64,000 bases of DNA from Pyxidicoccus caerfyrddinensis (GTDB lineage: Bacteria; Myxococcota; Myxococcia; Myxococcales; Myxococcaceae), in contig NZ_JAAIYA010000009.1 of the NCBI RefSeq assembly GCF_010894405.1, positions 1 through 64,000 of the forward strand, read 5' to 3'. Shown one piece after another: positions 29,776-39,189 of the stretch (its first letter is position 1; each line of letters begins with the position of its first letter). Below the pieces are notes generated by a model. It saw only the letters and a list, made by a program, of their open reading frames with translations. It searched no databases and was not told the origin of the DNA. The position numbers and the translations under genes were made by a program.

Positions 29776-30800
29776 AGCTGCTCGTAACGGGAGGCACGGG
29801 GTTCCTCGGCTCGCACCTGGTGCCGCGGCTGGTGGCGGCGGGGCACGCGGTGCGGCTCATCGGCCGCTCGAAGCCCTCGGGCACGGCCTTCGCGGGCGCG
29901 GAGTACGCCCCTGGTGACTTGAAGGACCGGGACGCGGTCCGTCGCTCGCTGGCGGGCGTGGACGCCGTCTACCACCTCGCGGGGCTCGTCTCCTTCCAGC
30001 CGAAGGACGCGCGGAAGATGTTCGAGCTGCACGTTGACAGCACGCGCGAATTGCTGCGCGACGTGCGCGAGGCCGGCGTGAAGCGCGTGGTGCTGGCCTC
30101 CACCTCCGGCACCATCGCGGTGTCGAAGGAGGAGCACGTCGGCACCGAGAGCGACGACTACCCGATTACGGTGGTGGGGCGCTGGCCGTACTACCTGTCC
30201 AAAATCTACGAGGAGAAGCTGGCGCTGGAGTACTGCCGCAAGCACGCCATTCCCCTCGTGGTGCTCAACCCCAGCCTGCTGATGGGGCCGGGCGACGACC
30301 GGCTCTCCTCCACGTGGACGGTGGTGAAGTTCCTCAACCAGGAGATTCCGGCCATGCCGGGCGGCGGCATCTCCTTCGTGGACGCGCGCGACGCGGCGGA
30401 CGCCTTCGTCAACGCGCTCACCCGGGGCGAACTCTACGGCCGCCATCTCATGGGCGTGAATCTCTCCATGGTGGACTTCTTCAAGCGCCTGGAGCGCATC
30501 ACCGGCGTGCCCGCGCCCCGGCTGCGCCTGCCCTCACAGGTCAACGTGCTGGGCAGCAAGCTGCTGGAGCGCTGGGCGAAGGTGCGCGGCACCAAGCCCG
30601 TGTTGGACCCGCAGGAAGTCGAGATTGGCGAGCACTGGTTCTGGCTGGACGCGTCCAAGGCGGAGGCCGAGCTGGGCTTCCGCGCGCGCGACATCCACGA
30701 GACGCTCTCCGAGACGGTGCAGCACATCTACGGGAAGATGCCGCCGCAGGCCCTGCCGGGCACCAAGGGCCGGCTGAACGACTTGCGCGAAGGCACCTGA
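29772..30800 (+). CDS. NAD-dependent epimerase/dehydratase, last gene of the ether-lipid cluster
   Basis: A 342-residue extended SDR protein. GGTGFLGSHL sits at residues 7-16, YYLSKIYEEKLAL contains the Tyr-x3-Lys pair, and LNPSLLMGPGDDR follows. Its GTG start overlaps the elbD stop (GTGA at 29772-29775), so it is translationally coupled to elbD. The role is inferred to be a redox step on an ether-lipid intermediate. It corresponds by position to the last gene of the elb cluster. Confidence 0.88.
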   Translation: MKLLVTGGTGFLGSHLVPRLVAAGHAVRLIGRSKPSGTAFAGAEYAPGDLKDRDAVRRSLAGVDAVYHLAGLVSFQPKDARKMFELHVDSTRELLRDVREAGVKRVVLASTSGTIAVSKEEHVGTESDDYPITVVGRWPYYLSKIYEEKLALEYCRKHAIPLVVLNPSLLMGPGDDRLSSTWTVVKFLNQEIPAMPGGGISFVDARDAADAFVNALTRGELYGRHLMGVNLSMVDFFKRLERITGVPAPRLRLPSQVNVLGSKLLERWAKVRGTKPVLDPQEVEIGEHWFWLDASKAEAELGFRARDIHETLSETVQHIYGKMPPQALPGTKGRLNDLREGT

Positions 30801-30820
30801 AGTACCGCGGGGCCTACCGC

Positions 30821-30973
30821 TCAGCGCCCGACATGGCCCCGCGCGTCTTCCACGAGGCGCGCGGCCCAGGGCTCGGAGCGGTGGCTCCACACCCAGGCCG
30901 CGCCGAGGAAGCCGAGCCCCAGCAGCACCAGCAGCAACCGCGCGAAGGTGGAGGGGCCCGCTTCCTTCGCCAC
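30821..30973 (-). CDS. Small single-helix membrane protein
   Basis: A 50-residue reading frame that starts with GTG at 30971-30973, directly abutting the TAG stop of the GGDEF gene on the same strand, and ends at TGA 30821-30823. Residues 12-30 (RLLLVLLGLGFLGAAWVWS) form one strong membrane helix, followed by a charged C-terminus (RSEPWAARLVEDARGHVGR). The tight junction suggests translational coupling. No family is recognised. It is short, but the frame, hydrophobic profile and junction all fit a real gene. Confidence 0.6.
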   Translation of the reverse strand: MAKEAGPSTFARLLLVLLGLGFLGAAWVWSHRSEPWAARLVEDARGHVGR

Positions 30974-31855
<882 letters not shown>

Positions 31856-32084
31856 CGCGAGGGAAGGCTAGCAGCCCGCCCATCTCCGGGGAAGCCGCGC
31901 AACCCGCTTGCTCAGGCCGCAGCGAGGGCTCCCTCGGGAACCCCCGACGGGGCGCTTCTCCCACATCCAGCGCCTCTCGTGGAGGGTGGAGGACCTGAAC
32001 AGGCGGTTCGGCACTCAACGAAGGCGGGCAAGCGGGCACGTGTGCCCTTGTCGGACGGGGGCGGCCGGTTAACGTCGGCGGCCT

Positions 32085-33314
32085 ATGTCCAAAGTGCTGG
32101 CAATGATTCTGGCAGGAGGTGCGGGGACCCGCCTGGAGCCGCTCACCCGTGAGCGCGCGAAGCCGGCGGTGCCGTTCGGCGGCCGCTACCGCATCATCGA
32201 CTTCGTCCTCTCCAACTTCGCCAACTCCGGCGTGTACCGGATGAAGGTGCTGACGCAGTACAAGAGCGACTCGCTGAACAACCACCTGTCCCGGGCGTGG
32301 CGGATGACGGCCTTCCTGGGCCACTACGTGGAGGCGGTGCCCGCGCAGATGCGGACCGGCGTGGACTGGTACAAGGGCAGCGCGGACGCCATCTACCAGA
32401 ACCTCAACATCATCACCGACGAGGAGCCGGACCACATCTTCGTCTTCGGCGCGGACCACGTGTACCGGATGGACACGCGGCAGATGCTGGACTTCCACTG
32501 CGCGAAGAAGGCCGCGTGCACGGTGGCCGCGATTCCCGTCCCCATTGAGCAGGGGCGCGAGTTCGGCATCATCGACGTGGGGCCGGACGGGCGGATGCTC
32601 CAGTTCCTGGAGAAGCCCAAGAATCCCCCGCCCATGCCGGGCAACCCGAAGATGTGCCTGGCCTCCATGGGCAACTACCTCTTCACCACCGACGTGCTGG
32701 TGCAGGAGGTGGTGCGCGACGCGGCCAACGAGACGAGCGCGCACGACTTCGGCAAGTCCATCATCAGCGAGCTGTACAAGACGGCGCCGGTGTACGTGTA
32801 CGACTTCGCCACGAACGAGATTGGCGGCCAGGAGGAGAAGGAGCGCGGCTACTGGCGGGACGTGGGGAACATCGACGTCTACTACGACTCCAACATGGAG
32901 CTCGTGCAGGTGGACCCGGTGTTCAACCTGTACAACGACCGGTGGCCCATCCACACGCAGCCCAACAACTACCCGCCGGCCAAGTTCGTCTTCGCGGACA
33001 AGGAGAACAAGCGCGTGGGGCACGCCACGGACTCGCTGGTGGCGGAGGGCTGCATCATCTCCGGCGGCCACGTGAATCGCTCGGTGCTGTCCCCGAAGGT
33101 GCGCGTGAATTCGTACTCGGAGGTGGAGGACTCGCTCCTCTTCGAGAACGTCACCATCGGCCGGCGCTGCCGCATCCGCCGGGCCATCATCGACAAGAAC
33201 GTGGAGATTCCGCAGGGGACGACGATTGGCTACGACCCGGTGGAGGACAAGCGGCGCTTCCACGTCACGCCGAGCGGGGTGGTGGTCATCCCCAAGGGCA
33301 TGAAGGTGACCTGA
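32085..33314 (+). CDS. glgC: Glucose-1-phosphate adenylyltransferase
   Basis: This 409-residue enzyme makes ADP-glucose, the committed step of bacterial glycogen synthesis. The N-terminal signature [20 protein letters not shown] is followed by [16 protein letters not shown], the catalytic region [12 protein letters not shown] and the glucose-1-P site [10 protein letters not shown] left-handed beta-helix domain ends the protein (hexapeptide-like stretches around [15 protein letters not shown] in general form). Length fits GlgC. It begins 229 bases after the divergent FHA-GGDEF gene and supplies the glycogen that GlgX and TreY degrade. Confidence 0.95.
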   Translation: MSKVLAMILAGGAGTRLEPLTRERAKPAVPFGGRYRIIDFVLSNFANSGVYRMKVLTQYKSDSLNNHLSRAWRMTAFLGHYVEAVPAQMRTGVDWYKGSADAIYQNLNIITDEEPDHIFVFGADHVYRMDTRQMLDFHCAKKAACTVAAIPVPIEQGREFGIIDVGPDGRMLQFLEKPKNPPPMPGNPKMCLASMGNYLFTTDVLVQEVVRDAANETSAHDFGKSIISELYKTAPVYVYDFATNEIGGQEEKERGYWRDVGNIDVYYDSNMELVQVDPVFNLYNDRWPIHTQPNNYPPAKFVFADKENKRVGHATDSLVAEGCIISGGHVNRSVLSPKVRVNSYSEVEDSLLFENVTIGRRCRIRRAIIDKNVEIPQGTTIGYDPVEDKRRFHVTPSGVVVIPKGMKVT

Positions 33315-33322
33315 GGTACGGC

Positions 33323-33841
33323 ATGGGTGCGGCGGGGGGCCTCCACCTCAGGCCGGCGCGAGAGTCGGACCGGCGCACCCTGTGGCGCATCCACACGCAG
33401 GCGGTGGAGGCGCACTGCCGGGACGTGTACGCGCCGCACGAGGTGAACACCTGGGTGCGGCTGCTCCGGCCAGAGGGCTACCTCCGGCCGGACAAGCCCC
33501 GCACGGTGCTGGTGGCCGAGCGCGGCCGGCGCCTGGTGGGCTTCGGCCAGGTGGACACGCGCGCGGGGGAATTGGAGGCCCTCTACGTGGTGCCGGACGA
33601 GGTGGGCCAGGGCGTGGGCTCCACCCTGCTGGCGGCGCTGGAGTCCGTGGCGTGGCGCGAAGGGGTGCCGCTGCTCGGCCTGGACGCCAGCCTCAACGCG
33701 GAGGCCTTCTACCGGCGCCATGGCTACGTGTGGATGCACGCGGCCCGGCGCCCGCTCACGCCCGACGTGCAGCTGGCGTGCGTGAGGATGCAGAAGCGGC
33801 GGCCGGCCTCCACCCTCCGGGAGGAGCCGGCCGCGCGCTGA
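33323..33841 (+). CDS. GNAT family N-acetyltransferase
   Basis: 172 residues with a complete GNAT fold. LEALYVVPDEVGQGVGSTLL is the acetyl-CoA-binding motif A, and LDASLNAEAFYRRHGYVW the C-terminal motif B. It starts nine bases after the glgC stop, with GAGG upstream of ATG 33323, so the two are probably co-transcribed. Substrate unknown. Confidence 0.87.
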   Translation: MGAAGGLHLRPARESDRRTLWRIHTQAVEAHCRDVYAPHEVNTWVRLLRPEGYLRPDKPRTVLVAERGRRLVGFGQVDTRAGELEALYVVPDEVGQGVGSTLLAALESVAWREGVPLLGLDASLNAEAFYRRHGYVWMHAARRPLTPDVQLACVRMQKRRPASTLREEPAAR

Positions 33842-33848
33842 ACCGTGG

Positions 33849-34304
33849 CTAGGTGAAGGCGGCGCGGACTTCGGGCTTGCGCAGCACCACCAGCGCCCAG
33901 ATGCCCAGCGGAATGCCGAAGCAGCCGCAGGGGCCGCAGCACGGGATGAGCGCGAGGATGCCGGCCGTCATCGCCAGCCCGTAGCTCTGGAGGCCGCGCA
34001 TCTTCAGCGCGCCCAGGAAGATGAGGCCATTGAGGATGACGTACGGCACCGTGAAGACCAGGCGCCCGCCCGTGGACGTGAGGAACTCTACGAACCCCCG
34101 CATCGGCGCCATGTTGGGGTCCTGCATCATCTGCTGCACCTGCGCCATCTGGTCCGCGTTGACGGGGCTGACGAGGCCATAGAGGCCATAGAGGAACGTC
34201 AGCGCCGACGTCACCATCAGCAGGATGGCCGGCAGTGACACGGCTTCACGCGCCTGCGCGGGCGAGCCTCCGGGCGACATCGGCGTGCCGAAGTTGTTCT
34301 CCAT
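33849..34304 (-). CDS. Four-helix membrane protein of unknown function
   Basis: 151 residues. Hydrophobic helices lie near residues 24-46 (LPAILLMVTSALTFLYGLYG), 83-103 (RLVFTVPYVILNGLIFLGAL) and 108-143, where two helices are joined by the cysteine-rich turn CCGPCGCFG. A methionine/glutamine-rich loop (DQMAQVQQMMQDPNMAPMR) separates the first two. Similar proteins occur in myxobacteria, but I know no function. Convergent with the acetyltransferase gene. The start is supported by AGAGGGGAAC upstream. Confidence 0.82.
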   Translation of the reverse strand: MENNFGTPMSPGGSPAQAREAVSLPAILLMVTSALTFLYGLYGLVSPVNADQMAQVQQMMQDPNMAPMRGFVEFLTSTGGRLVFTVPYVILNGLIFLGALKMRGLQSYGLAMTAGILALIPCCGPCGCFGIPLGIWALVVLRKPEVRAAFT

Positions 34305-34378
34305 GTTCCCCTCTTCCCTCGAATGACATGGGTGGTGCGCGGGCACCGGCCCGGGCGAGGGCATTCCACCCGGAGAAC

Positions 34379-34411
34379 GGCGGACACGCCAAGTGAAATG
34401 ACGTGTCCGCC
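34379..34411. terminator. Perfect 10-bp hairpin
   Basis: GGCGGACACG and CGTGTCCGCC form perfect arms around a 13-base loop, between the rtcB end and the start of the membrane-protein gene. It may be a terminator for rtcB or an operator for the following gene; the sequence alone does not decide. Confidence 0.45.
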
Positions 34412-34419
34412 GGACAGGT

Positions 34420-34457
34420 GACGCTTCCGGAGCCGATTTTCCGGCCCCGGAAGCGTC
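34420..34457 (-). terminator. Probable rtcB terminator hairpin
   Basis: GACGCTTCCGG and CCGGAAGCGTC are perfect 11-base arms directly after the rtcB stop, with further imperfect pairing inside (AGCC/GGCC) around a loop whose plus strand reads TTTT. Position and stem strength fit a transcription terminator. Confidence 0.6.
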
Positions 34458-34459
34458 CT

Positions 34460-35920
34460 TCAGGCCTTGAAGGTGAGCAGGGGCTTCAGCCGCGCCACCT
34501 CGCGGACGATGCCGGCCTCCACCTGCGAGTCCACCACCGGGCGGATGGGCTTGTACGCCGCGGGCGCCTCCTCCACCCGCCGCTCCGCCCGCAGGCTGAT
34601 GCAGTCCACCCCGGTGAGGCCCAGCGCCGCCTCGCTGTGGTCCGCCCCGCCGCGCGACATGCTGAAGCGCGAGCGCGCCCGCCCTGCCCCATGGGACGCG
34701 GACTCCAGGGACTTCGCGTCGCCACACCCCACCATGAGGAAGGACGTGGCCCCCATGGAGCCGGGGATGATGACGGGCTGCTCCGCCCCCGCCGGGCAGG
34801 CGCCCTTGCGCGCCAGCCACCCGCCCTCGTACGGGAGCGTGAGGTTGTGCGGCACGTCGTAGACGAGCGGTGCCTCCACCTCGCCGAACAGCTCGCGCAG
34901 CGTCTGGCGCAGCAATTCCGCCAGCAGCAGCCGGTTGAGGAAGGCGTAGTTGGCCGCGGTGGCCTCCGCCTCCAGGTACTCGGCCACCAGGCGCTCATCC
35001 CCCAGCGGGAGGATGCCGCTGTCCGGGAAGGGCTGGCCCGCGGGCCACGCCTTGCGCGCCCGCTCCTGCCAGGCCACGCCCACGTGCTTGCCCACGTCGC
35101 GGCTGCCGGAGTGGACCATGAACGCGAGCTGTCCCTCGCGCACGCCCCACTGCCAGGCCCGCGCCCGGTCCTCCACGGCCTCCACGCGCTGCACCTCGAC
35201 GAAGTGGTTGCCCCCGCCGACGGTGGCCAGCCCCGCGTCACGCACCACGCCCTCGCGGGTGAAGGCGTCGGGTGCCCAGGACGGGTGGCCCTTCAGCCCG
35301 CCGCCCAGGTGGATGCGGTCCACCTCCGCGTCGAGCTGCTTCAGGTCCGCCCGCCCCACGCACCCCAGCGGCTGCTCCAGCGTCTCCAGCAACCAGCCGG
35401 GGATGCCGTCGCGCAGCAGGGCTTCAGCGGCGCGAGAGGACATGGTGACGTCCCGCGTGCCGAAGAAGTAGTGGCCCTTCATCCGCTCCACGAAGGCGTC
35501 CCGCTTCGCGAGGAAGGTGTCCACGGAGAGGTCCGCGACGTGCAGGCGCATGCCGCAGTTGATGTCGGTGCCGATGGCACCGGGAACGACCAGACCCCGC
35601 GTGTGCAGCACCGAGCCGATGGCCACACCGGAGTCACCGGGGTGGAAGTCGGGGGTGGCGCGCACGCGCAGCACCTGGCCGCCGCCCGGGTGCTTCAGGG
35701 CGGCGAGGTTGGCGAGTTGCCGGAAGGCCTTGCCCTCCACGGGCAGGTCCGGCGGGAGGAGCACCTCGGCGGGCGGCGCATTCGCGTCGTCCAGGAGGCG
35801 CACGGAGTAGAGGCGACCGTCATAGGTCACCTCGAGCCCCTCACGGGCAAGCGCCCGCAGGAGCCGATTCAGTTTCGGCTGCATGACCCAGCTCAGGAAT
35901 GCCCCGGCGCGCGCACGCAT
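34460..35920 (-). CDS. rtcB: RtcB RNA ligase
   Basis: This 486-residue ligase joins RNA 2',3'-cyclic phosphate or 3'-phosphate ends to 5'-OH ends using GTP and Mn2+. Core motifs are GTDINCGMRLHV, GGGNHFVEVQ, FMVHSGSRDVG, DVPHNLT, IIPGSMGATSFL and SHGAGRARSR, where the His accepts GMP. Residues 1-12 are uncertain because a second ATG lies at 35882-35884 and neither start has a good ribosome site. In other bacteria rtcB often travels with Ro60 (rsr) and Y RNA genes; here rsr is about 14.5 kb downstream. Confidence 0.95.
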   Translation of the reverse strand: MRARAGAFLSWVMQPKLNRLLRALAREGLEVTYDGRLYSVRLLDDANAPPAEVLLPPDLPVEGKAFRQLANLAALKHPGGGQVLRVRATPDFHPGDSGVAIGSVLHTRGLVVPGAIGTDINCGMRLHVADLSVDTFLAKRDAFVERMKGHYFFGTRDVTMSSRAAEALLRDGIPGWLLETLEQPLGCVGRADLKQLDAEVDRIHLGGGLKGHPSWAPDAFTREGVVRDAGLATVGGGNHFVEVQRVEAVEDRARAWQWGVREGQLAFMVHSGSRDVGKHVGVAWQERARKAWPAGQPFPDSGILPLGDERLVAEYLEAEATAANYAFLNRLLLAELLRQTLRELFGEVEAPLVYDVPHNLTLPYEGGWLARKGACPAGAEQPVIIPGSMGATSFLMVGCGDAKSLESASHGAGRARSRFSMSRGGADHSEAALGLTGVDCISLRAERRVEEAPAAYKPIRPVVDSQVEAGIVREVARLKPLLTFKA

Positions 35921-36041
35921 GCACAGCGCCAGGGGGACGTGACGGAGAGATAGGGGGACCAGGGTTCAGCAGCCGCGGTCGCCGGAACGGCGCAAGGCCG
36001 TCCTCACCGTGCACGGACGGGAGCGGGGAGGATTCCTGACG

Positions 36042-36821
36042 CTACACGGCGGAGGACAGTCCGCCGTCCACGTTGATGGCGGCGCCGCTGATGTAGCCGC
36101 CCCGGGGAGACAGCAGGAAGGCGACGAGGTCCGCGAACTCCTCGGCCTTGCCCACCCGGCCCAGCGGAATTCCGGCGTGGCGCGCCATCTCCGTCTGGAA
36201 GGACTCCACCGGCTTGCCCACTTCCTGGGCCCGGCGCACCCACTGGCCGCTCTCGATGATGCCCACCAGCACGGCATTCACGCGGACGCCGTGCGGGCCG
36301 AACTCCTTCGACAGCGCCTTCGTCAGCGCCATGCCCGCCGCGCGAGACACCGATGACGGCGTGGAGTGCGCGCCCGGCGTCTTCGCGGAAATCGCCAGCA
36401 CGTTGACGATGGAGCCCCCGCCGGACTCGCGGATGAACGGGAGCGCCTGGCGCGCGGCGCGGACGGCCGCGAAGAGCTTGAGGTTGAGGTCCTCCTCCCA
36501 CTCCGCGTCCGTCACCGACAGGAAGGGCCGCGCGGCCGCGGAGCCGGCGTTGTTCACCAGCGCGTCCACCCGCCCGAAGCGCGCGTGCGCCGCGTCCACG
36601 AAGTGCTCCACCTGCCAGGCCTTGGACACGTCGGCCTGGACGGTGAGCACGTCCCCGCCCTCGGCGCGCAGGGAGTCCGCGGTGGCCTCCAGGCGCTCCA
36701 TGCCCCGGGCACACAGCGCCACCTTCGCGCCCTCCCGGACGAGCCTCCGGGCCACCGCCGCCCCCAGCCCGTCCGAGCCCCCCGTCACCAGCACCACCTT
36801 GCCACCGAGCTCCAGGTCCAC
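36042..36821 (-). CDS. SDR-family protein lacking the catalytic Tyr and Lys
   Basis: A 259-residue classical SDR protein. The cofactor motif VTGGSDGLG is at 12-20, NNAG at 90-93, the catalytic-type Ser at about 145 (NVLAIS), and the C-terminal cofactor edge is normal (YISGAAINVDGG). The usual Tyr-x3-Lys reads S156-x3-R160 (PSSVSRAAG), so the standard proton-transfer pair is missing. It may bind NAD(P) without normal turnover or use other residues. Lies in the same direction as the adenosine deaminase gene, 65 bases after it. Confidence 0.85.
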   Translation of the reverse strand: MDLELGGKVVLVTGGSDGLGAAVARRLVREGAKVALCARGMERLEATADSLRAEGGDVLTVQADVSKAWQVEHFVDAAHARFGRVDALVNNAGSAAARPFLSVTDAEWEEDLNLKLFAAVRAARQALPFIRESGGGSIVNVLAISAKTPGAHSTPSSVSRAAGMALTKALSKEFGPHGVRVNAVLVGIIESGQWVRRAQEVGKPVESFQTEMARHAGIPLGRVGKAEEFADLVAFLLSPRGGYISGAAINVDGGLSSAV

Positions 36822-36886
36822 GTGTCGTCTCCTTCGTTGCGCCAGGCACGGCGGCTGGCGCGCACACCGAGCCGGAAGCTACGCCA

Positions 36887-38047
36887 TCACGCCGGCTGCT
36901 TCATCGCCGTCCGCTTCTTGTCGAAGGCGGCCAGCGTGGTCGCAATCTCCTGGTTCACCGCGCGCAGCATGTCCTGCTTCTCGCGGAACGGGAGGAACGC
37001 GCTCTTGAAGCCGGAGACGAGGATGGTGACCAGGTCCTCCAGCGACAGGCCCAGCTCCTTGTGCGCCACCCACAGCTCCTTCGTCACCGTGGTGTCGGTG
37101 ATGAGGCGGTTGTCGGTGTTGATGGTCACCCGCAGGCCGTAGTCGAAGTAGAACTTCAGCGGGTGCGCCGCGAGGCTGGACACCGCGCCCGTCTGCACGT
37201 TGGACGTCGGGCAGACCTCCAGCGGAATCCGGTGGTCGTTGACGTAGTTGAGCAAATCGCCGTCCTCGCGCAGCCGCGTGCCATGGCCGATGCGGTGCGC
37301 GCCCAGGTTGTGGATGGCCTGGGAGATGGACTCGGGGCCGTAGGCCTCGCCCGCGTGCGCGGTGCAGTTGACGTTGTTCTTGAGGATGAGCTGGAAGGCG
37401 TCGCGGTGGTCCTTGGCGGGGAAGCTCGCCTCGGCGCCGGCGAGGTCGAAGCCGATGACGCCCCGGTTCTTGTAGGCCACGGACAGCTCGGCCAGCCGCA
37501 TGGACGTCTGGGGGTTGATGTGGCGGATGCCGCAGACGATGACGCCGCACTTGATGCCCGTCTCGCGCTTGGCGGCGCGCAGGCCCTCCAGCACCGAGTC
37601 GATGACGGTGGTCATCTTCAGGCCCTTCTGGAGGTGGAGCGCGGGCGAGTAGCGCACCTCCAGCCAGCGCACATTCTCCGCGGCGGCGTCCACCGCCAGC
37701 TCGTACGCGGCGCGGTAGAGGGCGTCCGCCGTCTGGAGCACGGAGAGCGTCACGTCGAAGGCGACGAGGTACTCCTCCAGGCTCTTGCACACCTGGCCCA
37801 TGTGGATGGCCCTGGCCAGGCCGTCCTCGGTGTCCGCGGGCAGCTTCACCTTCTGCTGCTCGGCCAGCTCCAGAATCGTCTTCACCCGCATGGAGCCATC
37901 GAGGTGGCAGTGCAGGTCCGTCTTGGGCAGCGCGAGGAGCAGCTCCTCCGTCACCGCCAGCGTCGGGGGCGGCACGAAGTCCGTCCGCCGGGCGGAGGAG
38001 GGGATGCCGGTCGCGTTGGGAAACTCGTCTTCACGAATGGTAGGCAT
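36887..38047 (-). CDS. add: Adenosine deaminase
   Basis: This 386-residue zinc enzyme converts adenosine to inosine. The metal and catalytic residues appear in order: TDLHCHLDGSMR (HxH), CTAHAGE (His, Glu), AHRIGHG (His) and VTINTDNR (Asp). About 35 extra N-terminal residues (MPTIREDEFPNATG) precede the barrel. The ATG at 38045-38047 follows AAGGAAGGAAC. It is divergent from the propeller lipoprotein with only 35 bases between starts. It looks like a housekeeping nucleoside-salvage enzyme. Confidence 0.92.
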   Translation of the reverse strand: MPTIREDEFPNATGIPSSARRTDFVPPPTLAVTEELLLALPKTDLHCHLDGSMRVKTILELAEQQKVKLPADTEDGLARAIHMGQVCKSLEEYLVAFDVTLSVLQTADALYRAAYELAVDAAAENVRWLEVRYSPALHLQKGLKMTTVIDSVLEGLRAAKRETGIKCGVIVCGIRHINPQTSMRLAELSVAYKNRGVIGFDLAGAEASFPAKDHRDAFQLILKNNVNCTAHAGEAYGPESISQAIHNLGAHRIGHGTRLREDGDLLNYVNDHRIPLEVCPTSNVQTGAVSSLAAHPLKFYFDYGLRVTINTDNRLITDTTVTKELWVAHKELGLSLEDLVTILVSGFKSAFLPFREKQDMLRAVNQEIATTLAAFDKKRTAMKQPA

Positions 38048-38082
38048 GGTCGAAGTTCCTTCCTTGCGCCATCCTCCAAACC

Positions 38083-39180
38083 ATGTCGCCCCGCGCCTGT
38101 CCATGCACGCCGCTCCTGCCCGCCCTCGCGGTGACATTGGTGGTGGCCGTGGGATGCAGGGAGCCGGCGGACACGGCCTTCCGTTATTCCACCGATGCCT
38201 CCTCGCGCGCCGGGCTGGTCGCCCTGGCGGACGGCGTCATCACCGGCAACGAGGCCGGCGCCGTGGTGCGCCTGGACCGGGACGGACGCGTGGTGTGGCG
38301 GGTGTCGCTCGGCCGGGAGGTGGCCGCCCGGCCCGTGGTGGTCGGCGACAGCGTCATCGTGGGCACGGTGGCGGGAGACGTGGTGCGGCTGGGGCTGGAG
38401 GACGGCGCGGAGCGCTGGCGCCTCACCGGCGAGACTCCCGTCCTCACACCCGCCGTGGTGGATGAGGCGCGCACCTCGGTGTATTTCGTGGCCCCGGACG
38501 GCGCCGTGCGCGCGCACGCGGTGGACACGGGCAAGGTGCGGTGGCGGCACCCCGCCCCCAAGGCCACCGAGCCCCCGCCGGACACGCCTCGCGGCCTTCC
38601 GGCCCCTGTCCTGACGGAGGGACTCCTGGTGGTCGCGCGGGGGAGCGCGGGGCTGGTGGCCCTGTCCACGGCCGACGGGGCACAGGCCTGGGCAAAGGAC
38701 GTGCGAGACGTGGTGGGGATGGAGGCGTGGCGGGACGGGCTCTACGTGAGCACGCGCCCGGGGCGGCTCGTGGCCCTCCGGGCGAAGGACGGGAGCCCGC
38801 TGTGGGAGCAGGCCGTGGCCGAAATCCTCACCGGGCCTCCGGCCATGGCGCTGGGGACGCTGTGGGTCGGGGCCTCGGCGCCTGCTCCCGTGCTGGTGGG
38901 GCTCGTCCGGGAGAGCGGCAAGGAGGTGGCCCGAGTCCCCCTGCCCGACCCGCTCCTCACCCGGGTGACGTCGATTCGCGGGGAATTGCTGGTCGTCCCC
39001 ACCAGCGGGCGCGAGGGGCGGCTCCTCGTACTGAAGCCGCCGGCCTGGGAGCGTGCCTTCTCGCTGCGCACGGACACGCCCCTGCGCACCCCGGCCGTGG
39101 TGCTGGGAGACGAGTTCTTCGTGCTGGGCCTGGACGGGCGGGTGATGGCGTGGCGGCTGAAACCTCCAGAGCAGGAGTGA
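38083..39180 (+). CDS. BamB-like PQQ-repeat beta-propeller lipoprotein
   Basis: 365 residues. A lipoprotein signal ends in VAVGC near residue 25. The remainder contains several PQQ-type blade repeats (for example DGRVVWRVSLGREV, DGAERWRLTGETPV, GKVRWRHPAP, DGSPLWEQAV), as in BamB and related outer-membrane propeller proteins. It may act in outer-membrane assembly or as a general scaffold; there are no bam genes nearby. No clear ribosome site precedes the ATG at 38083. Confidence 0.83.
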   Translation: MSPRACPCTPLLPALAVTLVVAVGCREPADTAFRYSTDASSRAGLVALADGVITGNEAGAVVRLDRDGRVVWRVSLGREVAARPVVVGDSVIVGTVAGDVVRLGLEDGAERWRLTGETPVLTPAVVDEARTSVYFVAPDGAVRAHAVDTGKVRWRHPAPKATEPPPDTPRGLPAPVLTEGLLVVARGSAGLVALSTADGAQAWAKDVRDVVGMEAWRDGLYVSTRPGRLVALRAKDGSPLWEQAVAEILTGPPAMALGTLWVGASAPAPVLVGLVRESGKEVARVPLPDPLLTRVTSIRGELLVVPTSGREGRLLVLKPPAWERAFSLRTDTPLRTPAVVLGDEFFVLGLDGRVMAWRLKPPEQE

Positions 39181-39189
39181 GCCGGACGC

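Noticed and set aside
36887-38047. Adenosine deaminase as the missing KomA of the SIR2-HAM1 pair
   Set aside because: It lies 15.7 kb away among unrelated genes and has the normal motifs of a housekeeping adenosine deaminase. No linkage supports a joint system.
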